A DNA stretch of 28,720 nucleotides from JAISGQ01 sp045604965. Lineage in GTDB: Bacteria > Bacillota > Clostridia > Oscillospirales > Acutalibacteraceae. The DNA is taken from the NCBI GenBank assembly GCA_045604965.1, contig JAZUPB010000061.1, forward strand, positions 1-28,720. The letters run 5' to 3'. The notes under the pieces are model-generated. The model was not told the origin of the DNA. It saw nothing but the letters and a program-made list of their open reading frames with translations, and searched no databases. The position numbers and the translations under genes are program-made. Positions 7,409-16,066 of the stretch are shown in pieces; within the stretch, counting starts at the first letter, position 1, and every line of letters begins with the position of its first letter.

Positions 7409-10400
7409 TTAGTCGTCGCCAAAGACATCGTCAAGGTTGAACGCCGGTTCTTCCTCTTCTTCGATCACATAGTCGACCATCTCTTCTCCGTCTTCGCCGT
7501 CTTCATCAAGACCGAGATCATAGCCTTCATCAGCAGCTTCGAGGGCTTCTTCGTCCTCACCGTAGCCTGCATTTTCAAGCTCGTTCTCATCTGTTACTGT
7601 AACGAAGTTTGCTTCGTCCGGAGTCAGTCCGATATCTTCATCCTCTTCAAATGTCTGTCTCAGGTCAATCTCTTCGCCCTGTGCATCAAGTACCTTGACG
7701 TCAAGTGCAAGGGACTGAAGTTCCTTTATAAGAACCTTAAAGGATTCGGGAATACCGGGACGCGGTACGTTCTGACCCTTGATTATAGCCTCGTAGGTCT
7801 TGACACGTCCTACGACATCGTCAGACTTGACAGTGAGGATCTCCTGCAGTGTGTATGCTGCACCGTATGCCTCAAGTGCCCAGACTTCCATTTCACCGAA
7901 TCTCTGTCCGCCGAACTGAGCCTTACCGCCGAGAGGCTGCTGAGTTACGAGGGAGTACGGACCGGTGGAACGTGCGTGGATCTTATCATCAACAAGGTGA
8001 TGAAGCTTTAAGAAGTACATATAACCGACGGTTACGCGGTTATCAAACTGCTCACCGGTTCTTCCGTCGTAAAGGACAGTCTTGCCGTCTTCGGGAAGAC
8101 CTGCCTGGTTGAACATATCCTTGATGTCCTGCTCGTGAGCACCGTCAAATACCGGTGTCATTACCTTATAGCCGAGAGCTGTTGCAGCTCTGCCAAGGTG
8201 AACCTCGAGAACCTGTCCGATATTCATTCGGGAAGGAACGCCGAGGGGGTTAAGAACAATGTCAAGAGGTGTGCCATCGGGAAGGAATGGCATATCCTCA
8301 ACGGGGAGGATTCTTGATACAACACCCTTGTTACCGTGGCGGCCTGCCATCTTGTCACCGACGCTTATCTTTCTCTTCTGAGCAAGATATACGCGAACTA
8401 CCTTATTTACGCCGGGGCTCATATCGTCGCCGTTTTCACGGGTATATACGCGAACATCAACAACAATACCGCTCTCGCCGTGAGGAACTCTAAGGGAGGT
8501 ATCTCTTACCTCTCTTGCCTTTTCGCCGAAGATTGCACGAAGCAGTCTCTCTTCAGCAGTCAGCTCGGTCTCGCCCTTGGGAGTTACCTTACCGACAAGT
8601 ATGTCGCCTGCGTGAACCTCTGCACCGACACGGATTATACCCTCTTCGTTGAGGTCCTTAAGTGCGTCCTCACCGACGTTGGGGATATCACGGGTGATAT
8701 CTTCCGGTCCGAGCTTGGTATCTCTTGCCTCGGTCATATACTCTTCGATATGAACAGAGGTGAATACATCGTCACGTACGATCTTTTCGTTAAGGAGGAC
8801 TGCGTCCTCGTAGTTGTAGCCTTCCCAGGTCATAAAGCCGATGAGAACATTCTTACCGAGGGAAATTTCACCTGCGTTGGTTGCAGGACCGTCGGCGATA
8901 ACGTCGCCCTTTTCGAGTCTGTCACCGGTGTTTACGATGGGGATCTGGTTGATGCAGGTGCCCTGGTTGGAGCGCATAAACTTGATGATGTGATACTCAT
9001 CAAGCTCGCCGTTGTCGCATCTGACCTTTACAAGATCTGCGCTGACATACTCAACTGTACCTGCTCTCTTTGCAAGTACACATACGCCTGCATCTGTACC
9101 TGCCTTGTATTCCATACCGGTACCAACAACAGGTGCCTGAGTACGGAGAAGAGGAACTGCCTGACGCTGCATGTTGGAGCCCATCAGAGCACGGTTTGCG
9201 TCGTCATTTTCGAGGAAGGGGATCATTGCCGTTGCAACGGAGACAACCATCTTCGGCGATACGTCCATATAGTCAACTTTGGACGGTTCGACTTCGATGA
9301 ACTCATCTCTGCGGCGGCATACTACCTTGGAATTGATGAATCTGCCGTTTTCGTCGAGAGGCTCGTTAGCCTGTGCAACGATGAAATCGTCCTCAACGTC
9401 TGCGGTCATATAGGTTACCTCGTTGGTAACGCAGTTGTTCTCGTGGTCATACTTTCTGAACGGTGCTTCGATGAAGCCGTAGTGGTTGATCTTTGCGAAG
9501 GTTGCGAGATAGGAGATAAGACCGATGTTAGGTCCTTCAGGAGTCTCGATAGGACACATACGTCCGTAGTGGCTGTAGTGTACGTCACGAACTTCGAAGC
9601 CTGCACGGTCTCTGGTCAGACCGCCGGGACCGAGGGCAGAGAGACGACGCTTATGTGTCAGCTCTGCAAGGGGGTTGGTCTGATCCATAAACTGGGACAG
9701 CGGTGACTGTCCGAGGAATTCCTTGATTGCGCTTGCAACGGGCTTTGAGTTATTGATGAGAACCTCGGGGCTTATCATTTCCTCATTCTCGTCGTTTGCT
9801 GCGTTGAGACCCATTCTTTCCTTAATGGTTCTCTCAAGACGTGCAAAACCGATTCTGAACTGGTTCTGGAGAAGCTCGCCGACTGAACGGATACGTCTGT
9901 TGCCCAGATGGTCAATATCGTCGGTGGTGCCCAGTCCGTTTGCCAGACAGATCATATAGTTGATAGATGCGAAGATATCATCGATGATGATGTGCTTCGG
10001 GATAAGCTCATCGCGGCGGCTCTTGAGTGCTGCCTTGAGCTCTTCCTCGCTCTCGCAGGAGTCGAGGATATCCTTGAGGATAACTGTACGTACCTTTTCG
10101 GTGATGTTGCATTCCTCTGCTGCATCAAAGGAAACATAAGGTGCGATGTCCACCATACCGTTGGACAGAACCTTTACTTCCTTGCCGCCTTCGAGGGTGA
10201 GTACTACGGAGAATACGCCTGCTGCATCGATCTCTGCTGCCATCTCACGGGTGACAACATCGCCTGCATCTGCGATAAATTCGCCGGTGAAGGGGTTTAC
10301 TACAGGCTGTGCAAGTGTGCAGCCTGTGATTCTGCCTGCAAGAACAAGCTTCTTATTGTACTTATATCTGCCGACTGCAGAAATATCATAGTGCTTGGGA

Positions 10401-11185
10401 TCAAAGAAAAGACCCTTGATGTGAGCTCTTGCACTTTCAAGTGCTGCAGGCTCGCCCTGCTTGAGCTTCTTGAACACTTCAATTACAGCTGCCTCTGTAT
10501 TTTCGGTGGTATCCTTTGCAATTGTTGCTCTGATTCTCTCATCATCACCGAAGTAATCGAGAATCTCGGTATTTGAACCGAGATCAAGAGCTCTTATAAA
10601 GGTGGTGATGGGAAGCTTGCGGTTCTTGTCTATTCTTACATAGAATACGTCATTTGCATCGGTCTCGTACTCCAGCCACGCACCGCGATTCGGGATGACC
10701 TTTGCGGCAAGAAGGGGCTTGCCTGTCTTGTCGTAATTCATTTCAAAATAGACACCCGGTGAACGAACAAGCTGAGATACGATAACACGCTCTGCACCGT
10801 TGATAACAAAGGTGCCGCTGTCTGTCATAAGGGGGAAATCTCCCATAAATATCTCTTTCTCGCGTTCGTTGCCGGTAACTCTGTCGCGAAGAAGTGCGGT
10901 AACGTGAAGCTTTCCGGAATAGGTTGCATCACGCAGCTTACATTCCTCTACGGTGTACTTTGACTGATCTTCGATTCTGTAATCGGTGAAATCAAGTACT
11001 AAATTGCCGGTGTGATCGGTAATGCCTGAGACATCTGCCAGAACTTCCTTAAGTCCCTTGTCTCTGAACCACTGGTACGAGTCCTTCTGGATCTCGATGA
11101 GGTTGGGCATCTGAAGCGGTTCCTCGATCTTCGAGAAACTCATTCTCGTTGTCCGTCCCTGCTTGACCTCCTTGATTTTAGCCAT
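7409..11185 (-). CDS. rpoB: DNA-directed RNA polymerase beta subunit
   Basis: Beta forms one pincer of RNA polymerase and contributes to the active site. The 1258-residue product contains the rifampicin pocket LSQFMDQTNPLAELTHKRR followed by LSALGPGG, with the D, H and S positions linked to resistance all wild type. It also has MCPIETPEGPNIGLI, KMAGRHGNKGVVSRI and the C-terminal GGKAQFGGQRFGEMEVWALE clamp region. The last 55 residues are strikingly acidic (26 D/E and no K/R). The start MAKIKEVKQGRTTRMSF is preceded by GGAGTG about 13 bases away. Unusually for Firmicutes, rplJ-rplL are not directly upstream; an Rrf2 gene and rpoD are. Confidence 0.98.
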   Translation of the reverse strand: MAKIKEVKQGRTTRMSFSKIEEPLQMPNLIEIQKDSYQWFRDKGLKEVLADVSGITDHTGNLVLDFTDYRIEDQSKYTVEECKLRDATYSGKLHVTALLRDRVTGNEREKEIFMGDFPLMTDSGTFVINGAERVIVSQLVRSPGVYFEMNYDKTGKPLLAAKVIPNRGAWLEYETDANDVFYVRIDKNRKLPITTFIRALDLGSNTEILDYFGDDERIRATIAKDTTENTEAAVIEVFKKLKQGEPAALESARAHIKGLFFDPKHYDISAVGRYKYNKKLVLAGRITGCTLAQPVVNPFTGEFIADAGDVVTREMAAEIDAAGVFSVVLTLEGGKEVKVLSNGMVDIAPYVSFDAAEECNITEKVRTVILKDILDSCESEEELKAALKSRRDELIPKHIIIDDIFASINYMICLANGLGTTDDIDHLGNRRIRSVGELLQNQFRIGFARLERTIKERMGLNAANDENEEMISPEVLINNSKPVASAIKEFLGQSPLSQFMDQTNPLAELTHKRRLSALGPGGLTRDRAGFEVRDVHYSHYGRMCPIETPEGPNIGLISYLATFAKINHYGFIEAPFRKYDHENNCVTNEVTYMTADVEDDFIVAQANEPLDENGRFINSKVVCRRRDEFIEVEPSKVDYMDVSPKMVVSVATAMIPFLENDDANRALMGSNMQRQAVPLLRTQAPVVGTGMEYKAGTDAGVCVLAKRAGTVEYVSADLVKVRCDNGELDEYHIIKFMRSNQGTCINQIPIVNTGDRLEKGDVIADGPATNAGEISLGKNVLIGFMTWEGYNYEDAVLLNEKIVRDDVFTSVHIEEYMTEARDTKLGPEDITRDIPNVGEDALKDLNEEGIIRVGAEVHAGDILVGKVTPKGETELTAEERLLRAIFGEKAREVRDTSLRVPHGESGIVVDVRVYTRENGDDMSPGVNKVVRVYLAQKRKISVGDKMAGRHGNKGVVSRILPVEDMPFLPDGTPLDIVLNPLGVPSRMNIGQVLEVHLGRAATALGYKVMTPVFDGAHEQDIKDMFNQAGLPEDGKTVLYDGRTGEQFDNRVTVGYMYFLKLHHLVDDKIHARSTGPYSLVTQQPLGGKAQFGGQRFGEMEVWALEAYGAAYTLQEILTVKSDDVVGRVKTYEAIIKGQNVPRPGIPESFKVLIKELQSLALDVKVLDAQGEEIDLRQTFEEDEDIGLTPDEANFVTVTDENELENAGYGEDEEALEAADEGYDLGLDEDGEDGEEMVDYVIEEEEEPAFNLDDVFGDD

Positions 11186-11421
11186 AAACCAAGCATCACT
11201 CCATTCTGAAAGGTTAAACGCCCTCTGTACGGTTTTTTACTCTCATTAAGGCAGATGAGATGTAATTTTACCGTCATTGCGTGTAGGAATATTAGAGCTA
11301 ATGTGAAAAACTTCTGTCCATCATAACCAAATTATTTTGCGTTTTCGAAATTTTCGCTTGCCAAACCGCAAGACACCAATTCCAAAAAGGGGCATATAAA
11401 CCCATTATGATTAGCCTATGA
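11186..11421 (-). promoter_or_regulatory. Structured 5' leader of rpoB
   Basis: About 230 bases separate the rpoB promoter from its start and hold no open gene. On the minus strand a composite hairpin spans 11229-11274. It has an outer ACGGT/ACCGT stem, an A-rich internal loop, then a TTAC-TCTCAT / ATGAGA-GTAA stem with one bulged A and an 8-base loop. A second small hairpin CTTGC/GCAAG lies at 11357-11372. No T-tract follows the large hairpin, so it does not look like a terminator. I do not recognise it as a known riboswitch or ribosomal protein leader. Confidence 0.5.
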
Positions 11422-11450
11422 ATTTTACATCAATTACAGAAATATGTCAA
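11422..11450 (-). promoter_or_regulatory. rpoB-rpoC promoter
   Basis: On the minus strand a perfect -35 TTGACA (11445-11450) is followed after exactly 17 bases by TAAAAT (11422-11427). AT-rich tracts lie upstream. It is downstream of the Rrf2 terminator and reads toward rpoB, so it is the likely start of the rpoBC transcription unit. Confidence 0.8.
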
Positions 11451-11574
11451 TAAAAACTTTCAGATTTGGGACAAGTTTGGATAATCGAGCAATTTTCACA
11501 CTCTTGTTTTGTGCACAAACCACATATTTTTGTTATTAATATAATTATCTACAGAATATAAAGGGCGCTAAATT

Positions 11575-11612
11575 GTAAAAAACAAGCCGTTCACTTTCGT
11601 GAACGGCTTGTT
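11575..11612 (-). terminator. Rho-independent terminator after the Rrf2 gene
   Basis: A perfect 14-bp stem (11581-11594 with 11599-11612) closes on a 4-base loop. Read on the minus strand it is followed by a run of T (11575-11580). It begins 4 bases past the Rrf2 stop codon and separates the dgt-dnaG-rpoD-Rrf2 unit from rpoB. Confidence 0.92.
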
Positions 11613-11616
11613 GAAT

Positions 11617-12015
11617 TTATTTGGCTTCGAATGTGGTTTCTCCAAGCTTTTTTCTCACAAGCTCGGAGACCTCGTCAAAAACAGGCTGAAAACGACAGGA
11701 GCATCCGCCGCATTCCTCTGCGTGCTCGCAGGTGTAGCCATCAGAAAGGCATCGTGAAAGATTATAAGGACCCTCCACCGCTTCGATAACATTATACAGC
11801 GAAATCTCTTTGGGCTCTTTTGCCAGCTTGTAGCCTCCCTGAGCACCTTTTATGGATTCCACCAGTCCGCCGTTGCGTAGTTTTCTGAGTATCTTCAGCG
11901 CAAAGGTCTGGGATATCCTCGACTGTGCCGCAATATCCTCTGCTGACAGCTTGTCAGTCTTTGAAAGACAGTCCACTATTCTTATTGCGTAATCCGATTC
12001 AAGTGTTATATGCGT
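11617..12015 (-). CDS. Rrf2-family Fe-S transcriptional regulator with apparent ACG start
   Basis: This is a winged-helix regulator of the Rrf2/IscR family, which commonly senses Fe-S status, redox state or NO. The helix-turn-helix is seen as LSAEDIAAQSRISQTFALKILRKL and the wing as KGAQGGYKLAK. A cysteine group follows in RCLSDGYTCEHAEECGGCSC, resembling the Fe-S ligands of IscR. The only standard start codon in frame is GTG at 11974-11976, which would remove the first helix. In-frame codons upstream encode HITLESDYAIRI, the expected family N-terminus, and the codon before them is ACG (12013-12015) where ATG is expected. The next upstream in-frame stop is TAA at 12037-12039. The start is therefore either non-standard or mutated. 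No isc/suf genes are nearby. Confidence 0.85.
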   Translation of the reverse strand, partial: THITLESDYAIRIVDCLSKTDKLSAEDIAAQSRISQTFALKILRKLRNGGLVESIKGAQGGYKLAKEPKEISLYNVIEAVEGPYNLSRCLSDGYTCEHAEECGGCSCRFQPVFDEVSELVRKKLGETTFEAK

Positions 12016-12043
12016 AAGAACACGCCCTTTTTGCTTTTATTCG

Positions 12044-12064
12044 GAATAAGTAAGTTTCTTATTC
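12044..12064. repeat. Short inverted repeat between rpoD and the Rrf2 gene
   Basis: GAATAAG (12044-12050) and CTTATTC (12058-12064) form a 7-bp inverted repeat with a 7-base spacer. It lies just past the rpoD stop and 28 bases upstream of the apparent Rrf2 start. It could be an operator for the regulator or a weak RNA hairpin, and could be chance in AT-rich sequence. Confidence 0.4.
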
Positions 12065-12068
12065 AAAA

Positions 12069-13166
12069 TCAGGAATATCCGCGAAGCTTATTGCTGCGGT
12101 TCGGATGGCGAAGCTTTCTGATCGCTTTTGCTTCGATCTGTCTGATTCGCTCACGGGTTACCTTGAACTCCTTACCGACTTCCTCGAGAGTGCGGCATCT
12201 GCCGTCCTCAAGCCCGAAACGGAGCTTGATAACTCTGGTCTCTCTGGGAGTAAGTGTCTGCAGGACCTCTTCCATCTGCTTCTTAAGCATAATGTTGGAC
12301 ACTGCATCATCGGGAGTGGTTGCATCATCGTCTGCGATGAAATCTCCAAGATGGCTGTCTTCCTCCTCACCGATAGGTGTTTCAAGGGAAACAGGCTCCT
12401 GTGCAACTCTGAGTATCTCTCTGACCTTCTCAACAGGCATATTCAGATATTTTGCAATATCCTCCGGTGTAGGTTCGTGTGCGTTCTCGTGAAGGAGCTG
12501 GCTCTTTGCACGCTTTACCTTATTGATGGTCTCAACCATATGGACGGGAATTCTGATGGTCCTGGCCTGGTCTGCTATCGAACGGGTTATTGCCTGTCTG
12601 ATCCACCAGGTTGCATATGTGGAAAACTTAAAGCCCTTTGTATAGTCGAACTTCTCTACTGCCTTTATAAGACCGAGGTTTCCTTCCTGGATAAGATCAA
12701 GGAACTGCATACCTCTGCCGAGGTATCTCTTTGCAATGGATACTACCAGACGAAGGTTTGCTTCTGAAAGTCTTCTCTTTGCAGCGGCATCGCCGTCCAT
12801 TATTCTGATAGCCAGCTCTATCTCTTCCTCTGCGGAAAGAAGGGGAACTCGTCCAATCTCTTTGAGGTATGCTTTTACAGGATCGTCGATAAACACACCA
12901 TCTGTACCGAAGTCGCCTGTGTTCTCTGCATCCTCGCCTGTGGAAATATCAAAATTTACGTTTTCAATCGTGATGTCTTCAACAACGTCTTCTATGATCT
13001 CAATGCCCTGCTGTTCGAGTTTATCATAGAAACGCTCCATCTGTTCAGGAACTATGTCGATCTCACCGATCGCATCCATAATTTCCTGGTTTGTAAGGCT
13101 TCCCTTACTTTTACCGAGCTCAATAAGCTCTTTTATGGCTGTTTTTGCATCGTGCTGTGCTGCCAT
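12069..13166 (-). CDS. rpoD: RNA polymerase primary sigma factor (SigA/RpoD)
   Basis: This is the housekeeping sigma factor, which recognises TTGACA/TATAAT promoters like those found in this window. The 365-residue product has a region 1.1-like N-terminus and an acidic linker. Region 2 is FLDLIQEGNLGLIKAVEKFD with the -10 reading KGFKFSTYATWWIRQAI. Region 3 is EPTPEDIAKYLN, and the region 4.2 helix-turn-helix TLEEVGKEFKVTRERIRQIE lies near the C-terminus. The ATG is preceded by AAGGAAGG. It follows dnaG by 27 bases, forming the dgt-dnaG-rpoD order common in Clostridia, a form of the macromolecular synthesis operon. Confidence 0.97.
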   Translation of the reverse strand: MAAQHDAKTAIKELIELGKSKGSLTNQEIMDAIGEIDIVPEQMERFYDKLEQQGIEIIEDVVEDITIENVNFDISTGEDAENTGDFGTDGVFIDDPVKAYLKEIGRVPLLSAEEEIELAIRIMDGDAAAKRRLSEANLRLVVSIAKRYLGRGMQFLDLIQEGNLGLIKAVEKFDYTKGFKFSTYATWWIRQAITRSIADQARTIRIPVHMVETINKVKRAKSQLLHENAHEPTPEDIAKYLNMPVEKVREILRVAQEPVSLETPIGEEEDSHLGDFIADDDATTPDDAVSNIMLKKQMEEVLQTLTPRETRVIKLRFGLEDGRCRTLEEVGKEFKVTRERIRQIEAKAIRKLRHPNRSNKLRGYS

Positions 13167-13193
13167 ATGTAATTCCTTCCTTTCCCAACTGCT

Positions 13194-14963
13194 CTATTGC
13201 TTTTGCGTCTTTTGGCGTCTGAGAGCCTCAAGATAATCCTTCAGCTCCTGTGCTGATGCCGATGATGCCTTCTCAGGGGTCATCTTGTCTGCCTCATTCG
13301 CCAAATCGTCCCCAAGTCTTGAGAAATCCTCTTTTGTCATTCTCGTGTTCTGCGTTGTATTCACTATCCGCACAAGTGAACTCATCTCAGTATCCGTCAG
13401 CTGCTCGGTCAGACTCGTGAATGTCGGCTGTACGCCGTTTTCAAGCTGTTTTACGATTGCCGAGTAGAGCGTTCTGTTAAAGCTCGTGACAAACTTCTCT
13501 TTCGGCAGCTTGTCCTTTATAAGCGGATAATAATCGGGGTTTTTAAACAGGCAAGCTATGATCTCTTCTTCGATCTTCGCTGCCTTGACATTATTGCGCC
13601 GCTCGGTATTAACCTCGTCGGCACGGCCTGTCGCTTTTGCCGCAAGGGCTCGAAATTCTTCCCTGCTCTCGTTCTCGCTCTTTTTACGGGTTTCCTTTTT
13701 TATCTGCGAGAATATGGCACTTTTCTCAACGCCCAGCTCAGCGGCTATGCGTGAGGTATATATATCACGCTCAATAGAATCAAGCGTTGACAGTAATTTT
13801 GTCGCTTCCTTGAGGAAATTTACTCTGCCTGAGTCTGTTCCCATATCGTATTTTGCGCGGATATTATCAATAAGATATTCTGTTCCGCTGGCGCTTTCCG
13901 ATATAAGCTTTTTGAATTTTTCAGCACCGTATTTCTTTATGTATTCGTCGGGATCCTTTGCGCCGCGAATAACTACGACACGTATCTCAAGCCCTTCCGC
14001 CTGCATTTCGGGAATCGAACGCTTTATTGAATTCTGTCCGGCTTCGTCGCCGTCCTGTGCGATTATAACCTTTTTCGCATATTTTGCAATAAGCTTTGCC
14101 TGCTTACGTGTAACAGCTGTTCCCTGAGATGCTACTGCATTGGTTATTCCTGCCTGATGCATCGCTATCGCATCCATAAAACCTTCACAGAGAATTATTT
14201 CATCGCCCTTCGAGTTTTTGGCAATATTCATTCCGTAAAGATTTTCGCCCTTTGTATAAACAGGACTCTCTGCGGTGTTTACATATTTGCCGCCTGTTGC
14301 TCCGGGCTTGTACACCCTGCCGCCAAAGGCTATGACATTCTTCTGAAGGTCAATAACGGGGAACATTATCCTGTCGCGAAAAAAATCACAGGGCTTGCCG
14401 TAACGGTTCTCAAATGCAAGCTTCGCAGTGATTATTTCGTCACCTCTGTAGCCCTTGCTCATCAGGTGTTTGCTCAGCTTGTCCCAGGAGTCCGGTGCAT
14501 ATCCGACTCCGAAACGTTTTATACTCTCGTCTGTCATACCTCTGTCGTGGAGATATTTGAGCGCGTCTCTGCCTTCTCTTGTATACAGCTGTTCATAGAA
14601 AAACAGCGCGGCGGCTCGGTTCTGTTCAAACACCCTGCGGCGAATGTTTATCCTTCCGGTATCCATCCCTTCTTCGGGAATGGTCATTCCCGCTTTGTCC
14701 GCAAGAAATTTGACAGCCTCCATAAAGTCGAGATTTTCGACCTGTTCTATAAACGATATTACATCTCCGCCTTTCTGACAGCCGAAGCAATAGTATGAAT
14801 TGCTGTCGGTGTATATATAAAAAGACGGTGTTTTCTCGGAATGAAACGGACAAAGCCCTTGAAGCATTCTGCCCGATCGCTTCAGATTTATGTATCTTGA
14901 CGCGATCTCACCGAGGTCACTTCGCTCGGAAAGCTCACGCTTAAAATCGTCGGGTATTGCCAA
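13194..14963 (-). CDS. dnaG: DNA primase
   Basis: DnaG makes RNA primers for lagging-strand synthesis. The 589-residue product has the CHC2 zinc-binding site (C38, H41, C59, C62). The TOPRIM catalytic core shows the glutamate in ILCEGFMDAIAMHQAG (about 258-273) and the acidic AQDGDEAGQ (about 309-317). A divergent C-terminal domain of the type that binds the DnaB helicase follows. The start is TTG at 14961-14963, giving (M)AIPDDFKRELSERSDL, with AGGAGG about 8 bases upstream. It lies 33 bases downstream of dgt and 27 bases upstream of rpoD, so the three are very likely cotranscribed. Confidence 0.97.
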   Translation of the reverse strand: MAIPDDFKRELSERSDLGEIASRYINLKRSGRMLQGLCPFHSEKTPSFYIYTDSNSYYCFGCQKGGDVISFIEQVENLDFMEAVKFLADKAGMTIPEEGMDTGRINIRRRVFEQNRAAALFFYEQLYTREGRDALKYLHDRGMTDESIKRFGVGYAPDSWDKLSKHLMSKGYRGDEIITAKLAFENRYGKPCDFFRDRIMFPVIDLQKNVIAFGGRVYKPGATGGKYVNTAESPVYTKGENLYGMNIAKNSKGDEIILCEGFMDAIAMHQAGITNAVASQGTAVTRKQAKLIAKYAKKVIIAQDGDEAGQNSIKRSIPEMQAEGLEIRVVVIRGAKDPDEYIKKYGAEKFKKLISESASGTEYLIDNIRAKYDMGTDSGRVNFLKEATKLLSTLDSIERDIYTSRIAAELGVEKSAIFSQIKKETRKKSENESREEFRALAAKATGRADEVNTERRNNVKAAKIEEEIIACLFKNPDYYPLIKDKLPKEKFVTSFNRTLYSAIVKQLENGVQPTFTSLTEQLTDTEMSSLVRIVNTTQNTRMTKEDFSRLGDDLANEADKMTPEKASSASAQELKDYLEALRRQKTQKQ

Positions 14964-14996
14964 GACCTTTGCCTCCTTTCCGACTGTTTTGTATTT

Positions 14997-15995
14997 TTAT
15001 TTATCCCATCCCTTGGGAATGAATAGGCGATTAAATTCGCTTATGGCAAAGCCATCTGTCATACCTGCTATATAGTCAAGCACCGCCCGTTCAACTCCGG
15101 ATTCCTCGATGATCGGCTTGAACTCGTCGGGTATCAGCTCAGGGGATTCCATATATGTACTGAAAAGGGTCTTTACAAGCATCTCCGCTCTGCCCTCTTC
15201 TGCTTTTGCAACGGGATTTTTATACACCGATGCATACATAAAGTCGTGCAGATGTGAAAATGCAGCCCACACTTCGGGGGACATTCTTATTTCTCCGTTG
15301 TCGCTATTTTCTATAACGGAATTTATCATAGTATCTATTCTTACAGAATGGCGATTTCCCACAACTGAGCTTATATCGGACGGAATATCCTCGTCTTTGA
15401 GTATTCCTGCCCGTATGCTGTCGTCAATATCGTGATTTAGGTATGCGATCTTGTCTGCCAGGCGCACTATTCTGCCCTCGGGGGTAAACGCCTCTTTGCC
15501 TTTTGTGTGGCAGAGTATACCGTCGCGCACCTCTTTTGTAAGGTTAAGACCTTTTCCCTCTCCTGCCAGACGCTCCACAACACGCACAGACTGCTCGTAA
15601 TGGGTAAATCCGCAGGACGACACATCATTGAGAGCTCTTTCTCCTGCGTGACCGAAAGGAGTATGTCCAAGATCGTGACCCAGTGAAATCGCCTCCACCA
15701 GATCCTCATTCAGTCTCAGTGCACGGGCTATGGTACGGCCTATCTGCGCTACCTCGAGTGTGTGCGTCAGTCGGGTTCTGTAATGATCTCCCGACGGAGA
15801 AAGATATACCTGAGTCTTATGCTTCAGTCTTCTGAAAGACTTGCTGTGGATTATCCTGTCTCTGTCTCGCTGGAACTCCGTACGTATACTGCACTTTTCT
15901 TCCGGCTCGTCTCGTCCGATGCACGAATCTGCAAAAGTTGCCCAGCTGCAGAAGATCGTATGCTCGTTTTGCTCGGTTCTCTCACGAATTGTCAT
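14997..15995 (-). CDS. dgt: Deoxyguanosinetriphosphate triphosphohydrolase-like protein (HD domain)
   Basis: Members of this family hydrolyse dNTPs to deoxynucleosides and triphosphate, which adjusts nucleotide pools. The 332-residue product shows FRRLKHKTQVY, the first metal histidine in RLTHTLEVAQ (H78), the HD pair in LGHDLGHTPFGH (H107, D108) and the later aspartate in LADKIAYLNHDIDD. The short length fits the non-E. coli dGTPase-like class, so the exact nucleotide preference cannot be read from the sequence. The ATG has an AAGGGGG Shine-Dalgarno. It is the first gene of the dgt-dnaG-rpoD group, and a TATAGT -10-like element lies in the 71-base gap upstream without a clear -35. Confidence 0.93.
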   Translation of the reverse strand: MTIRERTEQNEHTIFCSWATFADSCIGRDEPEEKCSIRTEFQRDRDRIIHSKSFRRLKHKTQVYLSPSGDHYRTRLTHTLEVAQIGRTIARALRLNEDLVEAISLGHDLGHTPFGHAGERALNDVSSCGFTHYEQSVRVVERLAGEGKGLNLTKEVRDGILCHTKGKEAFTPEGRIVRLADKIAYLNHDIDDSIRAGILKDEDIPSDISSVVGNRHSVRIDTMINSVIENSDNGEIRMSPEVWAAFSHLHDFMYASVYKNPVAKAEEGRAEMLVKTLFSTYMESPELIPDEFKPIIEESGVERAVLDYIAGMTDGFAISEFNRLFIPKGWDK

Positions 15996-16066
15996 TATCT
16001 CGCCCCCTTCTACTTACTATATACGCAACAAAAGGCGAAATCCCTTTATTTTTTTGAGAAAATTTT

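Noticed and set aside
8336..9706. A 456-codon open frame on the plus strand opposite rpoB
   Set aside because: It is antisense to conserved rpoB and is cysteine-rich low-quality sequence with no recognisable domain; a codon-usage shadow.
7409..11185. Rifampicin or streptomycin resistance alleles in rpoB or rpsL
   Set aside because: The main resistance positions in the rifampicin pocket and the key S12 lysines read as wild type.
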